NCBI RefSeq assembly: GCF_014268745.2
Contig: NZ_JABWRB020000001.1
Span: 2,542,001-2,606,000, forward strand
Length of the DNA: 64,000 nucleotides
Direction: 5' to 3'
Origin: Pseudomonas zanjanensis
Lineage (GTDB): Bacteria; Pseudomonadota; Gammaproteobacteria; Pseudomonadales; Pseudomonadaceae
Made by a program: the position numbers and the translations under genes
Shown: positions 17,934-26,727 of the stretch, one piece after another
How positions within the stretch are numbered: position 1 is the first letter of the stretch
Layout of the letters: every line of letters starts with the position of its first letter
The notes under the pieces: model-generated
The model's input: the letters and a program-made list of their open reading frames with translations, nothing else
Databases searched by the model: none
What the model was told of the DNA's origin: nothing

Positions 17934-19351
17934 CAGGCGTCCCGTGTTACGCGCAGGATTTCTTCAGGGGCCGTGGTGCCACTGCGCACCCAACGCTCGC
18001 CGTCCTCGCGCATGCTGAACATGCCAGCCTGACGGGCGGCGGCGCGCAGTGCCTGCTCCCCTGCCCCTTGGTGGATCAGCGTGCGAATGTCGTCGTCAAT
18101 GCAGAACAATTCATGGATACCCGTGCGGCCGCTGTAGCCGGTCTGGTTACACGTCGGGCACCCCACCGGACGCCAGGTGCCGGGCGTCGCCGGGTCGGGT
18201 TGCTTGCACTGCGGGCAGAGCCTGCGCACCAGTCGCTGGGCCAGCACGCCGAGCATCGACGAGGCCAGCAGGAATGGCTCGACGCCCATGTCGATCAAGC
18301 GGTTGATGGCCGACACCGCGTCGTTGGTGTGCAACGTCGCCAGCACCAAGTGACCGGTCAGGGAGGCCTGCACGGCGATTTGCGCGGTTTCCAGGTCGCG
18401 GATTTCACCGATCATGATGATGTCCGGGTCCTGGCGCAGGATCGCCCGCAACGCCAGGGCGAAGGTCATGTCGATCTTGGCGTTGACCTGGATCTGGCTG
18501 ATGCCCGGCAGGTCGTATTCCACCGGGTCCTCCACGGTGAGGATGTTATGGACGCTGGCGTCCAGCCGGGCCAGGGCGGCGTAGAGGCTGGTGGTTTTGC
18601 CACTGCCGGTGGGGCCAGTGACCAGGACGATGCCGTGGGGCTGGCGGATGAGGTGATCGAGCTTGCCCAGCACGCCCGGGTCCATCCCCAGGGTTTCCAG
18701 CTGCAGGCGTCCGGCCTGCTTGTCCAGCAAGCGCATCACCACCCGCTCGCCATGGCCGGTGGGCACCGTCGAGACGCGGATATCGATCGGGCGCCCGGCC
18801 ACGCGCAGGGCGATCCGGCCGTCCTGGGGCAGGCGTTTTTCGGCGATATCGAGCTGGGCCATGATCTTGATCCGCGACACCAGCGCACCGTGCAGGGCCT
18901 TGCGCGGCGAAACCACATCCCGCAGGGTGCCGTCGACGCGGTAGCGCACCACCGAATGGCTCTCGTAGGGTTCGATGTGGATGTCGCTGGCCTCGTCCCG
19001 GGCAGCCTGGGTCAGCAAGGCATTGATCATGCGGATCACCGGCGCGCCGTCCTGGGTGTCCAGCAGGTCGGTGATCTCGGGGATGTCCTGCATCAGCCGG
19101 TCGAGGTCGACTTCGTTTTCCGCCGCGCCCACGACTGCGGCAGCGCTGCCGGTGTCGGCATAGGCGCTGTTGAGCAAGCCGTCGAGTTCATCGTCGCGCA
19201 CCCGTTCCAGCCGCACCTCACCGAACTGACGGCGCACTTCACTGATGGACCAGCCCGGCGTAGACGGGCATACCATCAACACCGCGCCGTCTTCGGACTG
19301 GCGCAACACCAGGCGCTGGACCTTGGCCCAGGCGTATGGGAGGGTAGTCAT
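17933..19351 (-). CDS. hxcR: Type II secretion ATPase GspE (HxcR)
   Basis: 472 residues from the ATG at 19351, which follows a good AGAGGAG site. A longer reading frame upstream merely translates the REP pair and is rejected. Motifs: Walker A GPTGSGKT (246-253), Asp box around GEIRDLETAQ, Walker B-like DPDIIMIGEIRD (308-319), His box HLVLATLHTND, and a tetracysteine zinc motif (Cys 379, 382, 398, 401). It is the cytoplasmic hexameric ATPase powering the pseudopilus, docked on GspL and GspF. It is separated from hxcQ by an intra-operon REP pair and overlaps hxcS. Confidence 0.95.
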   Translation of the reverse strand: MTTLPYAWAKVQRLVLRQSEDGAVLMVCPSTPGWSISEVRRQFGEVRLERVRDDELDGLLNSAYADTGSAAAVVGAAENEVDLDRLMQDIPEITDLLDTQDGAPVIRMINALLTQAARDEASDIHIEPYESHSVVRYRVDGTLRDVVSPRKALHGALVSRIKIMAQLDIAEKRLPQDGRIALRVAGRPIDIRVSTVPTGHGERVVMRLLDKQAGRLQLETLGMDPGVLGKLDHLIRQPHGIVLVTGPTGSGKTTSLYAALARLDASVHNILTVEDPVEYDLPGISQIQVNAKIDMTFALALRAILRQDPDIIMIGEIRDLETAQIAVQASLTGHLVLATLHTNDAVSAINRLIDMGVEPFLLASSMLGVLAQRLVRRLCPQCKQPDPATPGTWRPVGCPTCNQTGYSGRTGIHELFCIDDDIRTLIHQGAGEQALRAAARQAGMFSMREDGERWVRSGTTAPEEILRVTRDA

Positions 19352-19384
19352 GCCGACAGCTCCTCTATGACTGACATGGCCCCT

Positions 19385-19515
19385 GTGGCGAGGGAGCTTG
19401 CTCCCGCTGGGTTGCAAAGCGACCCCAAACAGGTTGAATGCGATCTGCCTGACGCACCGAGGCGCCAGGTTTCGGGTCTGCTGCGCAGCCCAGCGGGAGC
19501 AAGCTCCCTCGCCAC
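19385..19515. repeat. REPIN-like inverted REP pair, family B, inside the hxc operon
   Basis: An inverted pair of the GTGGCGAGGGAGCTTGCTCC type occupies nearly the whole 170-base gap between hxcQ and hxcR. As RNA it could form a long stem between two cistrons of one transcript and alter their relative expression. Confidence 0.9.
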
Positions 19516-19520
19516 GGTGC

Positions 19521-21887
19521 TCATTGTCCAACCGGCTCCGTTGCCGGCACCGCCTTGATCACCGCCCTGGGCGTTTGCAGGCTCACCGGCGCGGCGCCCG
19601 GAATCGCCCGGGCCGAGGCCGGCAGTTGCGGCGCCTGGACGTCCGGCAGTGCCCAGCTGCGCTCCGGTTGCAACAGGCCCTGGGCGCGGCGCATGAAGTC
19701 GTAGCGATTGAGGGTGATGCCGCGCCCCGCCGCCGTGTCGCGGATGATATAGGGCCGCAGGAACACCATCAGGTTGGTCTTGGTGACCTGCCGCCGTTCG
19801 TTGCGAAACAGCGCGCCGATCCCGGGAATCGTCGACAGCCAAGGCACCGCGTCGTTGCTCTGGCTGTAACCATCCTGCAGCAGCCCGCCCAGGACCATGA
19901 TCTGCCCGTCGTCGAGCAGGATGCTGGTGTCGATGGCGCGCTTGTTGGTGACGATGCCCGTGGTACTCGAAGCGCGGTTGTCGACACTGCTGACTTCCTG
20001 ATAGATATCGAGCTTGACCGTCCCGCCTTCGGAAATCTGTGGCCGGACGTTGAGCTTCAAGCCCACCTCCTCACGGGTCACGGTCTGGAATGGGTTGTTG
20101 CTGGTACCGCCCCCGCCGGTGACGTAGCTGCCGCTGACGAACGGAATGGTCTGGCCAACGAAAATGCTCGCCGCTTCGTTGTCCAGGGTCAGCAGGTTCG
20201 GCGTCGACAGCACGTTGGTGCCGCCCTTGCTCTTCAAGGCCCGGGCCAGGACCTTGAGGTCGAGGATCTTGCCGATGCCGGGAATGTCCACGGTGCCGTT
20301 GACCAAGCCCAGGTTCAGGCCCTGGGGCAACACGTCGATACTGGTCTTGCCATTGAGGTTGAGCCCCGTGCCGCCGAGATTGACCCCGCCGATCACGCCG
20401 CTGCCGCCAAGGTTGCCGGTCTGCCATTGCACACCGAACTCGCTGGCGTCGTCCTCGCCGACCTCGACAATCAGGCTCTCGATCACCACTTGGGCGCGAC
20501 GCTGGTCCAGCAGGTCGATGACCTCCCGCAGGTTGCGGTACAGCGGGTCCGGCGCGGAGATCAGCAAGGTGTTGGTGGTGGCGTCGGCCTGGATGGTCAC
20601 GCCGCCGGCGCTGAAGGCGGTGCCCTGCTCACTGTTCGTCGACGTCGTGCTGGGGGAGCCGTTGCTGCCCTGGGCGTAGCCGTTGCCGCTGCTCGACACA
20701 CTGCCGCTGGTGGTGCTGCTGGTGCCGTCGCCACTGCTGCCCTGCCCGCCCTGGCCGTTGGTGCTGGCGCCCATGCCGCTGAGCACCGAGCGCGAGTTGT
20801 CGTTGCCCTCGCCTTCGCTTTCCCCGGTGAGCAAGCCGCGCAGGGCCTGGGCCAGTTTGCCGGCCTGGGCGTTGCGCAGGTACACCACGTGCAGGTTGCT
20901 CGGGTTGTTCTGGGCGTTGTCGAGTTTGTAGATCAGGTTGCGCGCCAGCTCCGTGCGCTCGGGGCTGCCGGCGCGAATGATGATGGAGTTGGAGCGCGGG
21001 TCGCCGATCACATTGATCTTCTGGGTCTGGTCGCCGCCCTGGGTTTCCAGCAGGTCAGAGACCATTTGCGCGATGTCGACGGCGATGCCGTTGTGCACCG
21101 GCACCACATCGGTGTCGATGGCGCTTGGGGTGTCGATGCCTTCGATGAGCTGCGCCACCCGCGACAGGTTCTCCGCGTAATCGGTGACGACAATGGTGTT
21201 GTTGCCCGGGTAGGCATTGATCGGGTTGTTCGGCGACACGATCGGCCGCAACACCGGGATCAGGTTCACGGCGTTTTCGTATTGCAGGCGGAAGGTGCGG
21301 GTCAGCATGCCGTTGCCGGCCGGTTTGTCGGCGCTGTAGATCGGCCCACCCAGCAGCTTGGCATCCGCCTCCGGCACCACCTGGGCCACACCGCCGACGT
21401 CGACCACGCTGAAGCCTTGCATGCGCAGCGCGGCCAGCAGCATGTCGTAGGCCTGGTGGGCCGGGACCTGGCCCTCGGAGACCAGCGTCAGGTTGCCCTT
21501 GACCCGCGGGTCCACCAGGAACTGTTGGCCGGTGGAACGGGACAAGGCCCGCACCACCGCCTGGATGTCCGCCTCGACGAAATTCAGCGTCACCGGTTGA
21601 TCCCCCAGGGGCGTGCGCGCCGACGCATTGCCGCGCGGCTCTCGGGCACGGGCGGTGAGGTCGACTTGATGCCGCACCGCCGGCTTGCGTTCACGCCCGT
21701 CCTGGGCCCGCTGGCGATCGAGCAATGCATCGCCGCTGCGCTGGGTACTTCCCAACGGAATCCCCAGTTCGCTGTCCACCAGCAACGGTGGCTGCGACGC
21801 GGGCGGCGTGCTGTTGCAGGCACTCAACGCCAGCAGCAACAGCGGTGCAGCCTTGCGCCAATGACGTGGGTATCGGGCCCCTTTCAT
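19521..21887 (-). CDS. hxcQ: Type II secretion lipoprotein secretin GspD (HxcQ)
   Basis: 788 residues. The N-terminus has a lipobox (LALSAC, Cys 24), so the secretin itself is a lipoprotein. This is the hallmark of HxcQ, which in P. aeruginosa reaches the outer membrane by its own lipid anchor without a pilotin. The order is a Ser/Gln-rich linker, the N0 domain (VTLNFVEADIQAVVRALSR), N1-N3 domains, a Gly/Ser/Thr-rich low-complexity loop within N3 (about 380-430) and the C-terminal secretin pore with VGQTIPFVSG. It forms the outer-membrane channel. It overlaps hxcZ by four bases (ATGA). Confidence 0.95.
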   Translation of the reverse strand: MKGARYPRHWRKAAPLLLLALSACNSTPPASQPPLLVDSELGIPLGSTQRSGDALLDRQRAQDGRERKPAVRHQVDLTARAREPRGNASARTPLGDQPVTLNFVEADIQAVVRALSRSTGQQFLVDPRVKGNLTLVSEGQVPAHQAYDMLLAALRMQGFSVVDVGGVAQVVPEADAKLLGGPIYSADKPAGNGMLTRTFRLQYENAVNLIPVLRPIVSPNNPINAYPGNNTIVVTDYAENLSRVAQLIEGIDTPSAIDTDVVPVHNGIAVDIAQMVSDLLETQGGDQTQKINVIGDPRSNSIIIRAGSPERTELARNLIYKLDNAQNNPSNLHVVYLRNAQAGKLAQALRGLLTGESEGEGNDNSRSVLSGMGASTNGQGGQGSSGDGTSSTTSGSVSSSGNGYAQGSNGSPSTTSTNSEQGTAFSAGGVTIQADATTNTLLISAPDPLYRNLREVIDLLDQRRAQVVIESLIVEVGEDDASEFGVQWQTGNLGGSGVIGGVNLGGTGLNLNGKTSIDVLPQGLNLGLVNGTVDIPGIGKILDLKVLARALKSKGGTNVLSTPNLLTLDNEAASIFVGQTIPFVSGSYVTGGGGTSNNPFQTVTREEVGLKLNVRPQISEGGTVKLDIYQEVSSVDNRASSTTGIVTNKRAIDTSILLDDGQIMVLGGLLQDGYSQSNDAVPWLSTIPGIGALFRNERRQVTKTNLMVFLRPYIIRDTAAGRGITLNRYDFMRRAQGLLQPERSWALPDVQAPQLPASARAIPGAAPVSLQTPRAVIKAVPATEPVGQ

Positions 21888-22453
21888 GAAGCTTCCTTAG
21901 CGCTATGCGCCTGATCCATGCGAACGGTTCCGGACAAGGTGCCGGCGCTGTTGTCGTGGTTGTCGAGGGTGTCGGTATTGGCCGGGACGGAACGCTGCAA
22001 ACGAGCCTCGATCACCTCCAGGGAGAATTGCCGTGGGTTACCCAGCAGCCAACTGATGACCGCCTCCGCCGGGGCCTGGTCGAACGTAAGCTGCCAGGCA
22101 CCGGGGCCCTCGGACATTTGCAATTGGTAGTGCTGGCTCAAGCCGCTGGCGTCCAGGCTCTGGCGCAAGGCGGCTTCGAGGGGCTGGTCTTGGGCAGGCC
22201 CCGCGACGTCACGCAACAGCACCTCAAGGGCTTCGGTCTGTGAGCGCAGCTTCGGGGTTTCGGCTTGCCAATAGGCGATGGTCTTCAGCGGCGGCTGGAT
22301 CAGTGCGAGCCAGACCAGACAGCCACCCAGCACCAGCGCAGCCAGGGCCACGGCGGCTTGTTCGCGGGCGGCAAGCCCCTGCCAGAACGTGCGCAATTGC
22401 GTGCGAAAGGTTTGCCAACGGACCCGTGCCAGGGCCAGGGAGTGCTTATTCAT
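21884..22453 (-). CDS. hxcZ: Type II secretion protein GspM-like (HxcZ)
   Basis: 189 residues from the ATG at 22453 (MNKHSLALARV). A longer in-frame extension overlaps hxcY extensively and is rejected. Topology is GspM-like: a short cytoplasmic N-terminus, one transmembrane helix (about 34-52, VALAALVLGGCLVWLALIQP) and a periplasmic ferredoxin-like domain. GspM stabilises GspL in the inner membrane. The start lies inside the end of hxcY (8-base overlap, ATGAATAA) and the end overlaps hxcQ by four bases. The call relies on topology and gene order as much as on sequence. Confidence 0.85.
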   Translation of the reverse strand: MNKHSLALARVRWQTFRTQLRTFWQGLAAREQAAVALAALVLGGCLVWLALIQPPLKTIAYWQAETPKLRSQTEALEVLLRDVAGPAQDQPLEAALRQSLDASGLSQHYQLQMSEGPGAWQLTFDQAPAEAVISWLLGNPRQFSLEVIEARLQRSVPANTDTLDNHDNSAGTLSGTVRMDQAHSAKEAS

Positions 22454-23618
22454 CGTCGGCTTCCGGGGTTTCGTCGGGGGCGTCCTGGCCCGCTGGAGCC
22501 ACGCGTAGGACCCAGCCCTGGTCGACGGCGGCGATGTCGATGCCGGCCTGGGCCAGGGGGATTTTCCAATCATCGTCGGCGGCGGGCTTCTGCGCCTCGG
22601 CCACGACATTCAGGCGCAACTCACCGTTCTCGAACGCCAGCGCCTGGACATTGCCGCTCATGAACGGCATGGCGCTGCCCGCCTGCTGCACCAGGCTGGC
22701 AAAGCGTTGGGCCGGGTCAGTCGCCGCGCCGCTCTGGCGCGCTGCGATTTGCTGGCGCGCCTGCTGCAGCGGGTTGAGAATCACCGGCAATTCGGGAAAC
22801 GCCTGCTTCACCCGCTGGCTCATCTGCGCCTTGAGCCGTTGGCCCTGGGCCGCTTCGCGGGCGGCGTAGAGGTTCAGCCCGACCACCCACACCGCCAGCG
22901 CTGTCGCGCAGATTGCCGCCGCCCGGCCCCAACCACCGCGCTCGGCCGCGCTGCGGGAAAGGCCGGCATGCAAGCCCCAACCCGGCGCAGGGCCAATCCA
23001 GCGTTGGCTGTCAGCCAAGGGGTCGAGGGAAGATTGCGGTGGAACTTTGCCCACCCAATGCAGCCCGCTCCCCATTTCCAGGAGCCACTCGTCCAGCGCC
23101 TCCTCCTGCATCGGCTGCACCACGGCGTGCTGCAGGCCATGGCGCACCAGCAGATGATCGTCCTCGATACAGGCCACCGGCCCCGGCAGCACCGGCAAGG
23201 CGTAGGCCGCCGGGTAGAGGCCACTTAGCTTCAAACCGGCCTGCTGCACCAGCCGCCCCAGGTGGGCGAGGGATTCACGGTCCAGCCAGGCGATCTGCAC
23301 CTGCCCGTCGACGTCACGCGGACCGTGGGCCACCTGCATCTGTTCGCTGGCACCGAGCATCAACGCCTGGGCCGCGCACGTCACCGCCGCGGTGATCTTG
23401 GCCGCCGGCAACAGCGGCAACTCCAGGCGGGTCAGCAAGCTGTCGCGGGGATGAAGGAAGCATTCCACTGATAGGTTTTTACTGCCCTGGCCCAACGCCC
23501 GCAGGCTGCTTTGGCCTTGCTCGCGGACCTGGCCCTGGCGATCCAGCCAGGCAAACGCCACCACACTGTCGAGATCCAGGCTGCCCAGCGGCGCCAGGCC
23601 AATGCGCAAGCGGGTCAT
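22446..23618 (-). CDS. hxcY: Type II secretion protein GspL (HxcY)
   Basis: 390 residues from the ATG at 23618 (MTRLRIGLAPLGSLDL). A 585-residue frame extends upstream through hxcX and is an artefact. The N-terminal cytoplasmic actin-like domain (about 1-250) binds the GspE ATPase. It is followed by a transmembrane helix near 265-285 (AAAICATALAVWVVGLNLYA) and a periplasmic ferredoxin-like domain. The tail is acidic (PDETPEADDE). It overlaps hxcX by four bases and hxcZ by eight. Confidence 0.9.
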   Translation of the reverse strand: MTRLRIGLAPLGSLDLDSVVAFAWLDRQGQVREQGQSSLRALGQGSKNLSVECFLHPRDSLLTRLELPLLPAAKITAAVTCAAQALMLGASEQMQVAHGPRDVDGQVQIAWLDRESLAHLGRLVQQAGLKLSGLYPAAYALPVLPGPVACIEDDHLLVRHGLQHAVVQPMQEEALDEWLLEMGSGLHWVGKVPPQSSLDPLADSQRWIGPAPGWGLHAGLSRSAAERGGWGRAAAICATALAVWVVGLNLYAAREAAQGQRLKAQMSQRVKQAFPELPVILNPLQQARQQIAARQSGAATDPAQRFASLVQQAGSAMPFMSGNVQALAFENGELRLNVVAEAQKPAADDDWKIPLAQAGIDIAAVDQGWVLRVAPAGQDAPDETPEADDE

Positions 23619-24601
23619 ACGCCCACCCTTGACCAGATCACCTGGGGCAAGCGGTCCTCGCTGCGTTGCAGCAACGCCTCCAGTTCGACCCGACGCTGAC
23701 CACTGTGCGCCTGGCCCCGCAGGCGAAACCAGTCGCTGGTGATACCGACCTTGACGTTGGCGGTGTCCAATTCGGGCATGCGCAGGCGATTGACGAAATC
23801 CCCGCGGTTGATAAACCAATGGCCACCGTCGCGTTCCCTGACCAGCGCCTCGGCCCGTTGCAGCGACAGCCCCGGCACGTACGCGGCCAACACCGGGGCG
23901 CTGGCGGTGTTGCCGTTGATCCAGGTGTTGGCCGGCAAGATCGTCACGTACGGCGCCAGGGTGTCCAGCAACCGAGGGGTGACGCCCTTGACGCTGCGCA
24001 AGTCTTGCAAGGTGCGCAGCATCGGGCGCGTTGGTGAAAGCGGCTTGTTGGCGGCCAACGGCGACGTTTCGCGGCCGCTGTCGAAGGTATTGCCCTGTGG
24101 TGCCTGGTCCGACCGCTGCGGATTCAACAAGCGCGGATACGCCTCGACCACCCGTTCGACGATGCGCGTACGGACCGTCGCGGCCACACCCAACTGCTGG
24201 CACAGGCGTTCGAACGCTTGCACTTGTTCCTCGTCCACGCGCTCATTGGCGACGAGGTTGCGCAGGTTGAACTTGCCTTGTTCGTCTTCCAACTGGCCTT
24301 CGAACGGCGTGTCGATTTGATCCGAACCCGGCATCACGATGGGTTTCGCCCAAGGTTGGCCGAAACGCGTCAGGGGATCGCGCTGACGAGCGTCCCAGAG
24401 CAGTTGGCGACTCAGTTGCAAACCGCCCTGCAAGCGCGCCGTACCCTGGACGCGCAACTGCTCCGCTTCCAGGCTGCGGGTGAACAGGGTCTGGCGGGTC
24501 AACATGCCCCCGGCGATCACCGCCACCACAGCGGCGATCAGCAAGGCACTGATCACCGCCATGCCGCGCTGCTTCGCCGCGAGGGGCGAATCCGTTCGCA
24601 T
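23615..24601 (-). CDS. hxcX: Type II minor pseudopilin GspK (HxcX)
   Basis: 328 residues from the ATG at 24601; the preceding GTG at 24604 could also start. A prepilin-type leader ends in RG, followed by MAVISALLIAAVVAVIAGG. As usual for GspK, the glutamate at position +5 is absent, which fits its role at the tip of the pseudopilus. The large globular domain contains helix-hairpin-helix-like segments (VKGVTPRLLDTLAPYVTILP). It is cleaved by the prepilin peptidase, which is not encoded in this window. An AAGGG sequence precedes the start, and the gene follows hxcT by only eight bases. Confidence 0.92.
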   Translation of the reverse strand: MRTDSPLAAKQRGMAVISALLIAAVVAVIAGGMLTRQTLFTRSLEAEQLRVQGTARLQGGLQLSRQLLWDARQRDPLTRFGQPWAKPIVMPGSDQIDTPFEGQLEDEQGKFNLRNLVANERVDEEQVQAFERLCQQLGVAATVRTRIVERVVEAYPRLLNPQRSDQAPQGNTFDSGRETSPLAANKPLSPTRPMLRTLQDLRSVKGVTPRLLDTLAPYVTILPANTWINGNTASAPVLAAYVPGLSLQRAEALVRERDGGHWFINRGDFVNRLRMPELDTANVKVGITSDWFRLRGQAHSGQRRVELEALLQRSEDRLPQVIWSRVGV

Positions 24602-24609
24602 CACGGCCC

Positions 24610-25059
24610 TTATAACTGCCAGGAGCCAATGTCGGCATTCACGCCGTCGCCGTCAGGCTGGCCGTCGGCCCCCAGGGAAAATATATCGACTTCACCGTTG
24701 GCACCGGGGTTGAGGTAGTTGTAGGGGCGTCCCCACGGATCATTGGGCAGGCGTTCGAGGTAGGAGCGCCAGGTGCCGTTTTTCGCATCGGCCGGTTTCT
24801 CCACCAGCACCTTGAGGCCCTGGTTCATGTTCGGGTAACTGCCGTGGTCCAGGCGGTACAACTTCAAGGCTTGCATCAGGCCGCCAATGTCCTGTTTCGC
24901 CGCCGTTGCCCGCGCCTGGTCGGGACGGTCAAGCACCTTGGGCACCACCATCGCCGCCAGGATGCCGAGGATCACCACCACGACCATGATTTCGATCAGG
25001 GTGAAACCCAACTGCCCGCGAGGGCCTTGGGAACGGGCGTTGTAACGGGCGATCTGCAT
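24610..25059 (-). CDS. hxcT: Type II major pseudopilin GspG (HxcT)
   Basis: 149 residues from the ATG at 25059, eight bases after GAAGGA. The leader ends at QLG, and the mature start FTLIEIMVVVVILGILAAMV has the Glu at +5. The C-terminal signature of major pseudopilins is present (NDPWGRPYNY and a DIFSLGADGQPDGDG calcium loop), and the size is normal. It forms the shaft of the periplasmic pseudopilus. It is the first gene of the minus-strand run hxcT-X-Y-Z-Q-R-S and is divergent from hxcV. Confidence 0.96.
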   Translation of the reverse strand: MQIARYNARSQGPRGQLGFTLIEIMVVVVILGILAAMVVPKVLDRPDQARATAAKQDIGGLMQALKLYRLDHGSYPNMNQGLKVLVEKPADAKNGTWRSYLERLPNDPWGRPYNYLNPGANGEVDIFSLGADGQPDGDGVNADIGSWQL

Positions 25060-25207
25060 CTCGACGGTCCTTCGCTGGATTCGATTCGAGGCGCAGTGTT
25101 GCAAGAAAATATGTCAGTGATATTGAAATTGCTCAGGAGCTTGCGTCGTCAATCGGTCACGAACGCCGGCTAGCCTTGAAGGCTGCCCTCGCCCTCGAGC
25201 CCGCGCC

Positions 25208-25582
25208 ATGCCACGCCCTGCTCCGCAAGCCGGCTTCACCCTGATCGAAGTGCTGGTGGCCCTGGCGATCATCGCCGTGGCCATGTCGGCCGCCGTGCGC
25301 GTGGCCGCCGTGATGACCCAGAGCAACGGTTTGCTGCGAGACAAGTCCATCGCCCTGCTCACCGCCCGCAGCCAACTGGCACAACTGCGTCTGGAAGGCG
25401 GTTTTGCCCCGGGCTCGAAAGTGTTCGAGTGCGACCAGGGGCGCTTGCTGCTGCGCTGCGAACAGACCCTGCGGCCGGCGGAAAACGGCCGGTTGCTGCG
25501 GGTTGAACTGAGCGTGTCGGACCGCACGCGTGAAGCACCGCCGTTGGCGCGGTTGGAGACGTTGGTCAGCCGGGAGAAATAA
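25208..25582 (+). CDS. hxcV: Type II minor pseudopilin GspI (HxcV)
   Basis: 124 residues with leader PQAG and mature start FTLIEVLVALAIIAVAMSAA. The segment QSNGLLRDKSIALLTARSQL matches the GspI pattern in which the helix leads into the small globular domain. GspI starts the tip complex with GspJ and GspK. It is transcribed divergently from hxcT and convergently with hxcP. The ribosome-binding site is weak. Confidence 0.92.
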   Translation: MPRPAPQAGFTLIEVLVALAIIAVAMSAAVRVAAVMTQSNGLLRDKSIALLTARSQLAQLRLEGGFAPGSKVFECDQGRLLLRCEQTLRPAENGRLLRVELSVSDRTREAPPLARLETLVSREK

Positions 25583-25603
25583 GGAGAGGCAATGCGATCC
25601 CCT

Positions 25604-25710
25604 GTGGCGAGGGAGCTTGCTCCCGCTGGGCCGGTCCGACGCCTCGGGCGAAGCGGCCCCAAGATCCTGCGGTCGCTGCGCAACCGAGCGGGAGCAAGCT
25701 CCCTCGCCAC
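25604..25710. repeat. REPIN-like inverted REP pair, family B
   Basis: An inverted REP pair lies between the convergent genes hxcV and hxcP and ends three bases before the hxcP stop codon. It is well placed to act as a bidirectional transcript end. Confidence 0.88.
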
Positions 25711-25713
25711 AGG

Positions 25714-26157
25714 TCAGCGCTGGTTTTCGGGATGGGTCAGCGAGGGCAAACTCACTGAATCCGGCAACCGCGCCAGGACTAGCCGGGTCTGTTCGTTGCC
25801 GCGTTCGATGACCACCGCCTGCGCCTCGATCGCCACCAAGCGTACCCCTTGGGCCACGCGCTCACCCACCAGGAAACTGCGCGGCGGTCCGTCGTTGAGG
25901 CTGAGGATCGCCACGGAAGCGTGGCTGCCGGCCATCACGCCGCTGACCTTGATGTCCACCGGTGCCGGTTGGTTGGAGAACCATTGCAGCGCCGGGTTAT
26001 CGGAACGCTCGGCCATGCGTTGCGGGGCGACGTCCGGCGTGCGCGACTCGGCCGACGTGAGCAGCAGCGACGACCAGGTCGCCACCCCGGCCAACGCCGC
26101 CAACAAGCCCACGGCCTGGACGATTTGCGCCGGGGACACACGCTCGATGAACGCCAT
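25714..26157 (-). CDS. hxcP: Type II secretion protein GspC-like (HxcP)
   Basis: 147 residues with a good AAGGAG site. A short N-terminus precedes one transmembrane helix (about 13-34, IVQAVGLLAALAGVATWSSLLL), then a periplasmic homology region (about 60-130, including VSGVMAGSHASVAILSLNDG). GspC links the inner-membrane platform to the secretin. There is no PDZ or coiled-coil C-terminal domain, so the protein is short for the family, as I recall for HxcP. The call combines topology, the homology-region pattern and gene order. Confidence 0.87.
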   Translation of the reverse strand: MAFIERVSPAQIVQAVGLLAALAGVATWSSLLLTSAESRTPDVAPQRMAERSDNPALQWFSNQPAPVDIKVSGVMAGSHASVAILSLNDGPPRSFLVGERVAQGVRLVAIEAQAVVIERGNEQTRLVLARLPDSVSLPSLTHPENQR

Positions 26158-26217
26158 GGCCTGAATCTCCTTGTCTTGATTCCAGCTTGCAGCGTACGCG
26201 GCAATTCTCTCCGTTTT

Positions 26218-26234
26218 ATTTCACATCCTTATCA
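26218..26234 (+). promoter_or_regulatory. Weak candidate PhoB box upstream of hxcU
   Basis: ATTTCACATCCTTATCAT-like sequence has TCAC and TCAT cores spaced 11 bases apart, in the direction of hxcU and about 40 bases before its start. The outer bases of each half-site match poorly. Confidence 0.25.
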
Positions 26235-26274
26235 TCTTCGCCGTGCAGGATGAGGCTCACGCAAAGGAGCGCCC

Positions 26275-26727
26275 ATGAACCTCGGCAAGCAACGCGGTTT
26301 CACCCTGATCGAACTGATGGTCGTGCTGGTAATTGTCGGCATCGCCAGCGCCGCCGTAAGCCTGAGCATCAAGCCGGACCCGTTGAAATTGCTACGCCAG
26401 GATGGCGAACGACTGGTGCAGCTGTTGCAACTGGCCCAGACCGAAGCCCGAACCGACGGGCGGCCGATTACCTGGCGCTGGGACGCCAAGGGCTTTGGCT
26501 TCAGTCGCCGCGCGGATCAAGGCACTGGGGCCGATCGCTTCGAGGACGACCCGCAACTGCGTCGACGGCGCTGGCAGAGCCCGTCGATGGAGGTTCGCGT
26601 GGAGCCCAGGCAGCGGGTCGTGCTGAATGCCGAATGGATCGGCGAGCCCTTGCAGATCCGTTTGTCGGACGGCCAGAACAGTCTCACCGTGCAACGCAGT
26701 GCCGCCGGGCGGGTGCAACTCCAATGA
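26275..26727 (+). CDS. hxcU: Type II minor pseudopilin GspH (HxcU)
   Basis: 150 residues after a strong AAAGGAG site. The leader ends QRG and the mature start is FTLIELMVVLVIVGIASAAV. The globular part has the GspH pattern (RQDGERLVQLLQLAQTEART, then WRWDAKGFGF). GspH is a minor pseudopilin connecting the tip complex to the shaft. It overlaps hxcW by four bases (ATGA). Confidence 0.92.
   Translation: MNLGKQRGFTLIELMVVLVIVGIASAAVSLSIKPDPLKLLRQDGERLVQLLQLAQTEARTDGRPITWRWDAKGFGFSRRADQGTGADRFEDDPQLRRRRWQSPSMEVRVEPRQRVVLNAEWIGEPLQIRLSDGQNSLTVQRSAAGRVQLQ

Noticed and set aside
19352..19531. 60-residue N-terminal extension of the GspE reading frame
   Set aside because: It translates the REP pair; the ATG at 19351 has a proper ribosome-binding site and gives the usual protein start.
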